Source: Acidobacteriota bacterium
GTDB taxonomy: Bacteria; Acidobacteriota; Terriglobia; Acidiferrales; UBA7541
Length of the DNA: 64,000 bases
Direction: 5' to 3'
Assembly (NCBI GenBank): GCA_013289855.1
Contig: JABCZD010000001.1
Coordinates: 372,001 to 436,000 of the forward strand
The notes beneath the pieces are model-generated. The model had not been told where the DNA came from. It did no database searches and was given only the letters and a program-made list of their open reading frames with translations. Positions 1 to 7,929 of this stretch are shown here, in pieces. How positions within the stretch are numbered: the first letter of the stretch is position 1; every line of letters starts with the position of its first letter. The translations under genes and the position numbers were made by a program.

Positions 1-1
1 T

Positions 2-529
2 TTAGTTTTGATCGGTGCTTGCCTGGGCTTAGCCCTTTTGGCTGCGCCGCATGCCAATGCGCAGTGGGGAGTAGCGGTCGGCGTCGGTCCTGGCTACTAC
101 GGTGCCGCTCCGGTATGCAGCTACGGCTACTACGGTTATTACCCTTACGCGTGCGCTCCTTACGGCTACTACGGCCCTAGCTACTTCGCAGGCGGCGTAT
201 TCATCGGCGCGGGACCCTGGTTCCGCGGTTGGGGCGGATACGGCGGTGGCTACTACGGACGTGGTGGCTACTACGGTCGCGGCGGTTATTATGGCGGCGG
301 TCGTGGCGGATACAACGGCGGTCGCGGTGGATACAACGGCAACCGTCCCGGTTACGCTTCACGTGGCGGAAGCAACTTCCACGGCGGTAGCAGCAACTTC
401 CACGGCGGCATGGGCGGCAGCGCTCACGTCAGCGGCGGAGGTGGATTTCACGGCGGAGGCGGTGGTGGCGGGTTCCATGGTGGTGGCGGAGGCGGTTTCC
501 ATGGCGGCGGTGGCGGCGGTCATCGCTAA
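2..529 (+). CDS. Glycine/tyrosine-rich secreted protein, 5' end cut by window edge
   Basis: The frame is open to the left edge, so the true start lies outside the window. The visible N-terminus is the hydrophobic core of a signal peptide ending in an Ala-x-Ala type cleavage site (HANA/Q). The mature part is low complexity: first Tyr/Gly/Pro-rich, then repeats of GGYYGRG type, and finally a tail of FHGGGGGG blocks ending in HR. This composition is common in exported glycine-rich proteins of acidobacteria, and such proteins may bind metals or associate with the envelope, but no enzymatic motif is visible. A strong intrinsic terminator follows the stop. Function unknown. Confidence 0.75.
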   Translation, partial: LVLIGACLGLALLAAPHANAQWGVAVGVGPGYYGAAPVCSYGYYGYYPYACAPYGYYGPSYFAGGVFIGAGPWFRGWGGYGGGYYGRGGYYGRGGYYGGGRGGYNGGRGGYNGNRPGYASRGGSNFHGGSSNFHGGMGGSAHVSGGGGFHGGGGGGGFHGGGGGGFHGGGGGGHR

Positions 530-563
530 AAACACTAAACTCAGGAACACAATTTGGAATGCA

Positions 564-600
564 ACGGCTGGCAGGTCATCCTGCCGGCCGTTTTATTTTC
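564..600 (+). terminator. Rho-independent terminator after the glycine-rich gene
   Basis: A 12-bp stem (ACGGCTGGCAGG paired with CCTGCCGGCCGT, one G-U pair) with a 4-nt loop is followed immediately by TTTTATTTT. It lies 35 bp after the stop codon at 529, as expected for the transcript end of that gene. Confidence 0.85.
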
Positions 601-738
601 CACTGATTTTTCTGCCTCGCCGATATCTGAATTCGCGCCGGACATATTGCTGAGCGTACCCGACGGCTGACAGCAATCCGTCCCAACAGCAACGGTGCTA
701 TTCTCGACTACAGAATCCATTAAGAACGTTTTTCAATC

Positions 739-2037
739 GTGAAATCCAAACTCCTCGCCATCGCGTCATCGCTGCTCTTCATCGTAATCGTCGCTTTCGC
801 CGCTCGCGTGGCCTTCGCATGGGTACAGGAACGCGAAATGCCCCGCGAAGCGCTGGAGATCGTCCCCCTGGCGCAGGAGACCGGCAACATCGCCTATTCT
901 CTCGTCACGGGAAAAGGCTACAGCTCTCCGTTCCGCAGCAACACCGGACCCACCGCATGGCTCCCTCCGGTTTATCCGCTTCTGATCGCCGGTATTTTTC
1001 TGATCTGCGGGCCGCTGAGCATGGCCTCGTTGAACGCTTCTATCCTGCTAAATATCCTCTGTTCCGCCGGCACCTGCATCCCGATTTTCTTCATCGGCAA
1101 ACGAGTCGGCGGCGTAACTTTAGCCGCAACGGCGGCGTGGCTCTGGGCGATTTTTCCGAACGCCATCATGCTGCCCTATGAATGGATATGGGATACGTCC
1201 ATGTCCGCGCTGCTCGCCGCATTCCTTCTTTGGGCCGCGTTGCTCGTCGCGGATACCACCAAATTACGCGACTGGTGCGCGTACGGCGTGTTCTGGGGCT
1301 TCTCTCTGTTGACCAACCCCGCGCTCGGCTCCCTGCTCCCCCCGTTTCTCGGGTGGGCCGGCTACCGCGCCGCCAGACGCGACGAATCATCTTCGCAAAA
1401 AACTCCGCGCATATCTCGTTCCTGGCAGCGCCCCGCTCTCGCCGCCGCCATCGCCATTCTCTGTTGCGTTCCCTGGACCGTGCGCAACTACATCCACTTT
1501 CACAAATTCATCCCGGTGCGCTCAAACTTCGCCTTTGAACTATGGACCGGCAACAACAACATCTTCGATCCCCACACCGGCACCGCCATGTCTCGCATCA
1601 GCAAATACGGCGAGGTCCGCCAATTCACGCAGCTCGGCGAAATCGCCTTCATGGAAGACAAATGGCGCAAAGCCACCCTGTTCATGCGCGCCCATCCGCA
1701 GTTGGTCGTTAAGCTGGAGCTGGCCCGCATCGTCACCACCTGGATGGGCACGCAACACGTCGTCGCGGATTTCATGCACACCGATTTCTGGCTGGACCGT
1801 CTCGTCTTCGTGGTGAACGCCATCGTTCTCGTGGGCACGATTGCCGGAATCATCCTTCTTTATCGACGGCGCGATCCTTACGCCTTCCCTCTCGCCGCGG
1901 CGCCTATCCTCTTCCCGATCATTTATTACATCACGCACACCTCGCTGCGCTATCGTCATCCGCTCGATCCAGTTCTGATGCTTTTGACCGCGGTAACACT
2001 GACGGCCCCGTTTCGTAGCAAGACGCCAGCCGCGTAA
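739..2037 (+). CDS. GT39/ArnT-like polytopic membrane glycosyltransferase
   Basis: The protein has 432 residues with about ten hydrophobic segments and hydrophilic loops. After the first membrane segment comes a periplasmic loop with acidic residues (QEREMPREALEIVP) and, further on, a WLPPVYPLL segment, the arrangement seen in dolichyl-phosphate-mannose/undecaprenyl-sugar glycosyltransferases (GT-C fold; GT39/GT83). Such enzymes move a sugar from a polyprenyl-phosphate carrier to an acceptor on the periplasmic side. The GTG start lacks a clear ribosome-binding site, so the N-terminus is uncertain. The gene stands alone between the terminator at 564-600 and the malectin gene. The family assignment rests on topology and general resemblance. 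Donor and acceptor are unknown. Confidence 0.7.
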   Translation: MKSKLLAIASSLLFIVIVAFAARVAFAWVQEREMPREALEIVPLAQETGNIAYSLVTGKGYSSPFRSNTGPTAWLPPVYPLLIAGIFLICGPLSMASLNASILLNILCSAGTCIPIFFIGKRVGGVTLAATAAWLWAIFPNAIMLPYEWIWDTSMSALLAAFLLWAALLVADTTKLRDWCAYGVFWGFSLLTNPALGSLLPPFLGWAGYRAARRDESSSQKTPRISRSWQRPALAAAIAILCCVPWTVRNYIHFHKFIPVRSNFAFELWTGNNNIFDPHTGTAMSRISKYGEVRQFTQLGEIAFMEDKWRKATLFMRAHPQLVVKLELARIVTTWMGTQHVVADFMHTDFWLDRLVFVVNAIVLVGTIAGIILLYRRRDPYAFPLAAAPILFPIIYYITHTSLRYRHPLDPVLMLLTAVTLTAPFRSKTPAA

Positions 2038-2352
2038 TCACAACCTTCATCGGATGTGCTGTGACAAATTCCACGACGCATTTCGCCAATTCCTCTGCGC
2101 GCTCCGTTCGCCAGCCATTCAGCGTGAAAGACCCATCTCTCCTGTCATGACGGCCCGCTATCCAAATTGGCACATCCCTCCGTACACATAAAGTCCTGTC
2201 CCGACCACTGTCCGCTTTCCATCCCTTAGAACAATTGTTTCTCCCCTCGCGCTTCTCTATTCTCGCTTTGTTCGCACAAGCAGGCCCCACCCCCGGCCCT
2301 CCTCGCTTGAATACTTGAACCACCGCAACAACTCATCTCGGGAGGATTACGC
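2038..2352. other. Intergenic region upstream of the malectin gene
   Basis: No convincing ORF or RNA gene is seen. The right end carries the ribosome-binding site GGAGGA (2341-2346) of the next gene, and the promoter of that gene presumably lies here. No hairpin or repeat stands out. Confidence 0.4.
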
Positions 2353-3195
2353 GTGCTCAATAAAGTTTCCAGGCTGGTCTCGTTGCTTGCACTCGCCTTA
2401 CTGCCGATTGCCACACGGGCGCAGCAACAACCCATCCGCGTAAATTGCGGCGGACCCAGTTACACCGATACGAACGGGCAGGTCTGGCAGGCGGACACTG
2501 GTTACAACACCGGGGAGACCGCCAACATGCCGGCGGTCATCACGGGTACAACCAATCAAGCCCTATATCAGACCCAGCGTTTTAACGCTGACGCGAGCAT
2601 GCCCTTGATTTACACCTTTAAAGTCCCCAACGGCGCGTATCACGTGAATCTTTATTTCGCCGAGACTTGGACTCCCGCAATGGCCACGGGCGTTCGCGTT
2701 TTCAATGTGAAGCTGCAAGGCAATCCCGCATTCACGGGCCTCGATGTGTTCGCCGAAGCCGGCGCCGACGCCCCGCTGATCAAAGGGTCGGACATCACCG
2801 TCACGAACGGCGCCGTCGCTATTGAGTTTGACAACGTCGTGCAGAACCCCGAAATCAACGCCATCGAAATTCTCCCCGGGAGTTCCGGTCCGCAACTCTC
2901 TCTGAACTTCAAGTATCCCGACGGCACCGTGGTGGCCGGCACGCTAAACTACACCATCTCTTCTACCTTGCTGAGCTTTCAGGGCAGCGAGCCGCTTGTC
3001 AACGGCCAGGTCACCTGCGCACTGTTTGCCAACCCCAGCACTCTCGGCATCAGCACGCAATTCACCATAACCGCCACTTTGACGGATAGCGCTGGTCACG
3101 TACTTTGGAATTTAAATATCGGCATGAATCCGTCCCAGGTAAATCTGGCCACGGTGCAAAATTCCGCTCTGTCGGTGGTGGTCCAGAAGCTGTAA
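2353..3195 (+). CDS. Secreted malectin-domain protein
   Basis: The GTG start has a good GGAGGA ribosome-binding site seven bases upstream. Residues 1-24 form a signal peptide ending in TRAQQ. Residues about 26-175 match the malectin/di-glucose-binding fold: IRVNCGG at the start, then GYNTG, LYQTQRF, YHVNLYFAE and FDVFAEAG-like segments, ending in INAIEILPG. Malectin domains bind carbohydrate and in bacteria are often attached to exported glycan-active or adhesive proteins. The last ~100 residues form a beta-rich region with no recognised family. No catalytic domain is present, so a carbohydrate-binding surface or periplasmic protein is the likely role. It converges on the methyltransferase gene, with only two bases between the two stop codons. 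Confidence 0.8.
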   Translation: MLNKVSRLVSLLALALLPIATRAQQQPIRVNCGGPSYTDTNGQVWQADTGYNTGETANMPAVITGTTNQALYQTQRFNADASMPLIYTFKVPNGAYHVNLYFAETWTPAMATGVRVFNVKLQGNPAFTGLDVFAEAGADAPLIKGSDITVTNGAVAIEFDNVVQNPEINAIEILPGSSGPQLSLNFKYPDGTVVAGTLNYTISSTLLSFQGSEPLVNGQVTCALFANPSTLGISTQFTITATLTDSAGHVLWNLNIGMNPSQVNLATVQNSALSVVVQKL

Positions 3196-3197
3196 CG

Positions 3198-3908
3198 TTA
3201 AGTGCCAATCGCGACGGGCTCGCGAGTTTCCTCCGCCAGCCCGTCACGGCGTGAAACGCCGCGCTTGGCGCGTAACTCCCAAAGCGAGGATTGCAGCAAT
3301 CCAGCCAATTTAGTTTTCTCAATACGTACGGAATATCCCTGTTGCGCCAGGGCCGCCGCGTAATTCGGTAATCGCGTTACGCGCAGTCCGGTGCTGACGC
3401 GAAAAGCCGCGTATAGTCCGCGAATGATTGCGCGAGTCCACACACGACCGAGCAGCGTTTCCGCTTCGCGAAACTCAGAGACTATCCACTGCGCTCCCGG
3501 CGCAGCCCACGAACCTATACGCGCAACAACTTCCGCGATTTCCGCTTGCGAAAAGCAGTCCAGGAAAAAATGTGTGGCGATCAAATCGTATCCTTTTGCC
3601 TGTGGCTGAAATTCTCGCACGTCGCCGGCAAAAAACCGCACGCGCTCGCGAAGACTTGGACCCATGTTCACGACTCTGCGCTCCGCAACTTCGATCATGC
3701 GTCCGCTTAAGTCCACAAAATCAACCTGCACACGCGTATTTGCGCGCAGCAGCGCGGCCAAGAACCGCCCGTCGCCGTCACCGCATAGGATCACGCGCTC
3801 AGCGCCCGCAACTTCCCCCAGAAACGCGAACCGCATCTGTTCCAGACAACTTCCAAAGGCTAGCCGCTCCAGCGTTTCGTAGTATGGCGCCAGGCGGTCG
3901 CAGTTCAT
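3198..3908 (-). CDS. Class I SAM-dependent methyltransferase
   Basis: The start chosen is the ATG at 3908 (MNCDRLAPYYETLER), because longer versions would run into the upstream gene that ends at 3929. The 236-residue product has the Rossmann features: motif I ILCGDGDGRF (glycine-rich SAM loop), acidic residue in VDFVDLSG, and motif IV DLIATHFFLDCF. Similar proteins in acidobacteria methylate small molecules, but no substrate can be read from the sequence. It lies 20 bp after the UbiA-like gene on the same strand, suggesting co-transcription and possibly a shared lipid or quinone-like substrate. That link is inference. Confidence 0.8.
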   Translation of the reverse strand: MNCDRLAPYYETLERLAFGSCLEQMRFAFLGEVAGAERVILCGDGDGRFLAALLRANTRVQVDFVDLSGRMIEVAERRVVNMGPSLRERVRFFAGDVREFQPQAKGYDLIATHFFLDCFSQAEIAEVVARIGSWAAPGAQWIVSEFREAETLLGRVWTRAIIRGLYAAFRVSTGLRVTRLPNYAAALAQQGYSVRIEKTKLAGLLQSSLWELRAKRGVSRRDGLAEETREPVAIGT

Positions 3909-3928
3909 CGGTGTGGTGCTACGACGCC

Positions 3929-5041
3929 TCACGCTCCCCACCCTTGCATCGCCAAGGCGAATCCTGCTGGAAGCAGCACCGCAACGTCCGCGAGCACGCG
4001 CAAAGCCGCCGGCGACAAGTGTCTCCTGCAGAGGTTCAACGCCAACAAAAGCAGCGCACCCAAACAAACCGCCATCCATTCATACCGCAAGGATCCACGC
4101 GCAGTCTGCGCAAGATAACCCACAAGCGTCAATCCCGTCAGCGCTGTCGCCCACGCCGTAATACGTACGCTGCCCACCGCGTCTGCGCGCGTGAAAAATC
4201 CGGTGGCGCGATGACGCCCGTTCCGTATCTGCCCTGAGTCATCGTGACGTTCCCAATCTTCGATCGCCAGGCAATTCAAGCAACACAGCAATGCAAAAAA
4301 TGCCCACGGAATGCACTCCTGCCAGCGAAGCTCTCTGCCGTGCGACCAAATGGGCAACGTCACGCCGCCCGCAAAAACAATTCCAACAAAAATCTCCTTT
4401 GGCAATGCTCGGGAAAACCGCCCGCAAAACGCGTGGATTGCCGCGAGATACAGCACCAGAAGTAAACCCAGTCTCACGCCTGCGTCGCGTTCCGCCGCCG
4501 GCAGGGACTCCGCGGTCAACCAAAAAATCCCACCGCTCGCCGCCATTAACAGACTTACCAGCGCCACGCCATGCCGTTCGCAGAAAAAATGCCGCTCCCG
4601 CAAGGCCCCGCGATTCCCTGCCGTCCAGCCGTCCAGCAACCGGTCGCTCACATAAATGACCCACACCGCAAGAAACAGCACCGCAGCATCGACAACCGGC
4701 AACCTTCCGCCGCTGCCCCGCGCAAAAACCGCTGCCCACGCCACCGCCACTATCGGCGCATCGATGCTGAGAACATTCCACCAAAGCCACCAAGGAATTT
4801 CAGACGCAACGATAGACCCAACCACCGGCGCGACGCTTGGCACGATGCCCGACGCAACGGGCGCCTCGACTGCCAACTCCGAATACGGCTCCGGGTCGAC
4901 CCATGGCGCCGTACGCACTACGTGGCTGTGCTGCAGACGCGCATCACCAGCGTCGACAACCGGATCAACCTTCGCCACCACCTTGGAGGATGCTGAGGAG
5001 GGATTCTCCCCAGTCTCGAAAACCGGAACCACCGCCGCCAT
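3929..5041 (-). CDS. UbiA-superfamily-like membrane protein
   Basis: About eight membrane segments follow a hydrophilic N-terminal region of about 80 residues rich in Val, Ser and Pro. Two acidic motifs sit where UbiA prenyltransferases carry their Mg-diphosphate-binding Asp clusters: YVSDRLLDG after the first pair of helices and AIEDWERHD later. In UbiA enzymes these motifs hold the prenyl diphosphate and the aromatic acceptor. The spacing is not identical to classical UbiA/MenA, so a divergent member is likely. The ATG at 5041 has AAAAGGA upstream, while in-frame starts at 5059 and 5107 are also possible. It is followed by a methyltransferase gene 20 bp on. Prenylation of an aromatic compound is the best guess. 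Confidence 0.6.
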   Translation of the reverse strand: MAAVVPVFETGENPSSASSKVVAKVDPVVDAGDARLQHSHVVRTAPWVDPEPYSELAVEAPVASGIVPSVAPVVGSIVASEIPWWLWWNVLSIDAPIVAVAWAAVFARGSGGRLPVVDAAVLFLAVWVIYVSDRLLDGWTAGNRGALRERHFFCERHGVALVSLLMAASGGIFWLTAESLPAAERDAGVRLGLLLVLYLAAIHAFCGRFSRALPKEIFVGIVFAGGVTLPIWSHGRELRWQECIPWAFFALLCCLNCLAIEDWERHDDSGQIRNGRHRATGFFTRADAVGSVRITAWATALTGLTLVGYLAQTARGSLRYEWMAVCLGALLLLALNLCRRHLSPAALRVLADVAVLLPAGFALAMQGWGA

Positions 5042-5208
5042 ACCGACAATCCTTTTCATGAGCCGCGCACGCAACGGGCAGCCTTTAAGGATTATCTCAC
5101 GCGTCACCGCGCAACTCTTGCGCTATCCGATCTCCCGCACTTATCGTTTGCGTTGGATCACAACTTCGGTTGGCTTGAAATTTCCTTGAACCGACGACGT
5201 TGCTTGTC

Positions 5209-5952
5209 CTACAACTTCGCTTGCAACGCTTTCCGCAAATCCGGCCCGATCCGCTCCACAATGGAAACGCCCGGAGCCTCGCCCTCATACTGCCCGATGG
5301 TATTTCCGTCGCGCCCGAGCAAAATATAGTTCGGCAAAGCTGCGACACCATATTGATGCGCCAACGTGCCATTTCCATCGAATCGCTGCGCCCAGGTCAT
5401 TTGATGCTCCGCGACGAACGCTTTCCACACTTGTTCATCGTCATCTTCGCTGACGCTGATCAGCGTGAATTCTTCGCTGCCGTAAACTGCTTGCAGCTGC
5501 CTCAACTTCGGCAGCGCTTGGCGGCATGGCCCGCACCACGACGCCCAGAAATCCAGCAGCACCACCTTGCCCTTTAATTCCGCTAACGGCAGCTCCTGCC
5601 CCGGCGTAGTTGCCGCGGCGGCATCCGTCCTCTTTTCGTGCAAGCTGGTCCGCTCAAAATTGTCGTCATCATAAATCTTGTGCGGTTTGGGCTGGTTTTG
5701 CTTGCTGGCACGCGCCAGCCGCGCGGCATCTGCCAGCGAGATCGCCTGGTCCGCCTGATTGCCATCGCTCGCCATGCTTATCGCAGCGGGCGAATTTTGC
5801 GTCGCATCATTCGGCGTCCCGTGCGCCGGTGCCGTCTTGGCTTGTGCGGAGTTGTTCTGCCTAGGGTCCTGTTGCGAACCGGCGCGTGGCGGCGCCACGC
5901 ACACTGCAGCGCACGCCAATCCTAAACTTAACAGTATTCGCGCGCTACTCAT
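5209..5952 (-). CDS. TlpA-like periplasmic thioredoxin/disulfide reductase
   Basis: The 247-residue protein has a signal peptide (residues 1 to about 25), a Gln/Ala-rich linker, then a thioredoxin fold whose active site reads WASWCGPC (Cys140 and Cys143). The cis-Pro segment (VAALPNYILLG) is present. TlpA/ResA-type proteins reduce disulfides or apocytochrome c cysteines in the periplasm. AGGTGA precedes the ATG. The gene begins 12 bp after the LolA-like gene, so the two probably form one transcript. The long linker before the fold is typical of acidobacterial homologues. The redox partner is unknown. Confidence 0.85.
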   Translation of the reverse strand: MSSARILLSLGLACAAVCVAPPRAGSQQDPRQNNSAQAKTAPAHGTPNDATQNSPAAISMASDGNQADQAISLADAARLARASKQNQPKPHKIYDDDNFERTSLHEKRTDAAAATTPGQELPLAELKGKVVLLDFWASWCGPCRQALPKLRQLQAVYGSEEFTLISVSEDDDEQVWKAFVAEHQMTWAQRFDGNGTLAHQYGVAALPNYILLGRDGNTIGQYEGEAPGVSIVERIGPDLRKALQAKL

Positions 5953-5964
5953 CCGTTCACCTGT

Positions 5965-6804
5965 CTACTTCGGTGCCGATTCCGGCTTCAGAAAGATCGA
6001 GTCATCGATCGGCGCGTTCACATCCACCTGCACCAATCGGATGTTCAGCACCACGCCTTTTTCTACGCGCCTCATGCGGTATGGAATTTTCAGTCCCGCC
6101 ACGTCACGGTAATCGTCCAAATCAAGTTTTACCGAATACGGTCCATCCTTTGTGCTGTACATGTCTTCCGTGTGCACGATATATCCACTGTCCACATCGA
6201 AATACATCCGCGAGACCACGTTTTTCTCCGGCATGTACTCCACCACGTAAGTGTTGTGACGCCCCACCTTTTCCTGGCCGGTGACTTTTCCCGTCGCCGC
6301 CAGTAGGAAGGCCTTCCCGCGGTCCGCAAAATCCGTATAACGCAACCGGCTGGCCAGCGCCGCGCCCTCATACTGGTGATAGCCGCCGGCCGCATCCTCG
6401 ATCCACGCCGCTTGCCCGTCGCACACGTCGCGCACCACCACGCCGTTTGGCAAAGTTATTTTGAACAGCGACTTGTTCGGCGCTTTTTGAAAAATCTCGA
6501 TAGAGAAAAATGACGAACCGTCTTCCGTCTGATACAGACCCTTCATCCTGCGCGAACTGGCCTTGGCGATCGCCGCCGCGCCGCCCATCACCTCATCGTT
6601 CCTGGCCAGCAACGCTTTCGTCGTCGGCAGCCCCGCAACCGGTGCGCTCTCGCCAGCCGCCGCAACCTTCTCCGTCGTGGTAACCGGAACCACCGCCGCC
6701 CCGGCGCTCCGCGCGGCACTTTCCTGCGCGCCACAATTCCCACCCAGCAATCCCGACAGGCCCGCGCCAAGCACAGCCACTGCCAGCAAGCGTTCGGTTC
6801 GCAT
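5965..6804 (-). CDS. LolA-like outer-membrane lipoprotein-sorting domain protein
   Basis: A signal peptide of about 27 residues (MRTERLLAV...GNCGAQ) is followed by an alpha/beta region with the open-barrel pattern of LolA/LolB-like proteins: SSRRMKGLYQTEDG, then repeated beta strands such as NKSLFKITLPNG, GQAAWIED, YVVEYMPEKN and GLKIPYRMRR. LolA-like folds bind acyl chains or hydrophobic ligands in the periplasm. The start has an excellent GGAGG site. It is the first gene of an apparent operon with the TlpA-like protein. It is probably not canonical LolA, since no LolCDE genes are nearby and the sequence is divergent. Confidence 0.65.
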   Translation of the reverse strand: MRTERLLAVAVLGAGLSGLLGGNCGAQESAARSAGAAVVPVTTTEKVAAAGESAPVAGLPTTKALLARNDEVMGGAAAIAKASSRRMKGLYQTEDGSSFFSIEIFQKAPNKSLFKITLPNGVVVRDVCDGQAAWIEDAAGGYHQYEGAALASRLRYTDFADRGKAFLLAATGKVTGQEKVGRHNTYVVEYMPEKNVVSRMYFDVDSGYIVHTEDMYSTKDGPYSVKLDLDDYRDVAGLKIPYRMRRVEKGVVLNIRLVQVDVNAPIDDSIFLKPESAPK

Positions 6805-7128
6805 GTCGACCTCCGTTTGCCTTCAGTATGTGGGGGATGACTGAGTGGGAAGGGTTTATCGTGGATTCCGTGCCGCATCGTCAACTGCCCAAAGGTTCAG
6901 GCAGCCACGGCGCAGCAGATTAGCGTCACCGACGGATTCAGGAGGCAGGGTCACGCAATGGCCCTTCGTCGAATCCGCCGGTGACGATCGCGATGCATAG
7001 GTTGTGCTTTGAGCCAGCAAGTCGTTTCACGCTCCGCTCATTTTTCTGCAAATCTATGCCGTCCGCCGTGCTTTCGTATGCCTTCTGTAGGTGCCGGACT
7101 TCAGTCCGGCCTGCCTCCCCGAGCGCAG
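6805..7128. other. Intergenic region with a dispersed palindrome
   Basis: No supported gene. It contains the promoter region of the LolA-like gene at the left end and the dispersed palindrome listed at 7087-7113. Several short open frames are present but lack ribosome-binding sites and protein-like composition. Confidence 0.4.
7087..7113. repeat. Dispersed palindromic repeat, CTTCAG family
   Basis: The element GTAGGTGCCGGACTTCAGTC...CCTG folds into a short hairpin around GGACTTCAGTCC. Nearly identical copies occur at 57444-57470 and, inverted and longer, at 59839-59885. Related palindromes with the same CTTCAG/CTGAAG apex are at 10559, 13877 and 18252. It lies 15 bp beyond the stop codon of the methyltransferase. 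Confidence 0.75.
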
Positions 7129-7929
7129 TCAACCGGCCGGGACCGCCAGCCCTTGCGATGGCGCCGCCTCAATCGACGGAACAAGGTGCGCGGCAAACGC
7201 CGGCACCTTCCGAAACGCCATGTGGAAAACCTCGCTGAACGAAACAATCTGCATCCCATGCTTCTCAAACAAAATGGTCAGCCCGCGTTGTGAATACAAC
7301 GAAACATGCCCATTGCGCGGCGCCACATACCACCACCGCAGCCCCAGCTCCGCAAAATTCGCAGGCTGCGTAAGCGTGGAAAACAAAATGACGCCTTCCG
7401 CGGCCAGCATCCCATTCATATCTGCCACGATTTTGTTGGGGAACGGCGCATGTTCCATAACCTCGAAACAGGTAATCAATTCAAAAGGGCCTTGCGGACG
7501 CGCCGAGAACGCCGAGAAAGGATCGTAAGTAGCAGCCCGGAAGCCGCGTTCTACGAGCAGCCGCGCGAACAAGCCAGAGCCGCCGCCGTAGTCGAGGATC
7601 GATAGCTCCGCGCGCGCACCCTCGAAAGCTTTGGCAACGACGCCGGCATTATTCGTCGGCCGCACCACCACGTAGTCGGGATCGACGAGCACGTAGTCAT
7701 CGTTGTAGATATATTTCAACAATGCTTCAGGCGACCAATCATCAAATGCCTCGGTAAACAAAAACCCACACGCGTCACATCGCCGGTAGTAAATCGGCTT
7801 GCCCGAAACGTTCAAGCACTTCCCTTGCGCTTCGATGCAGCTCTTATGAAAGTCCACCACGCCAAACAGCGGACTCGCCCGGCCGCAAATCTTGCAGGCC
7901 GCGGGCCGCGGATCGATGACGTTAAGCAC
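7129..7929 (-). CDS. SAM-dependent methyltransferase with N-terminal Cys-rich zinc-type region
   Basis: The first ~60 residues hold paired cysteines (CKICG and CDACG about 40 residues apart), a likely zinc-binding ribbon as in many sugar C-methyltransferase-like enzymes. A class I methyltransferase core follows: LDYGGGSGLFARLL (SAM loop), TYDPFSAF, ELITCFEVMEH and the NGHVSLYS segment. In related families this architecture methylates nucleotide-sugars or glycans. The GTG start overlaps the end of the TPR/glycosyltransferase gene by 8 bases, so translation is probably coupled. This placement supports a role in modifying the glycan or acceptor made by that neighbour (inference). Confidence 0.8.
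   Translation of the reverse strand: MLNVIDPRPAACKICGRASPLFGVVDFHKSCIEAQGKCLNVSGKPIYYRRCDACGFLFTEAFDDWSPEALLKYIYNDDYVLVDPDYVVVRPTNNAGVVAKAFEGARAELSILDYGGGSGLFARLLVERGFRAATYDPFSAFSARPQGPFELITCFEVMEHAPFPNKIVADMNGMLAAEGVILFSTLTQPANFAELGLRWWYVAPRNGHVSLYSQRGLTILFEKHGMQIVSFSEVFHMAFRKVPAFAAHLVPSIEAAPSQGLAVPAG

Noticed and set aside
8..653. 183-codon and minus-strand frames over the glycine-rich gene
   Set aside because: Shadow frames of a GGC/TAC-repetitive sequence; signal peptide and terminator support the chosen frame only.
6938..7293. Several 60-95 codon frames on both strands
   Set aside because: No ribosome-binding sites, overlapping each other, and crossing the dispersed palindrome.
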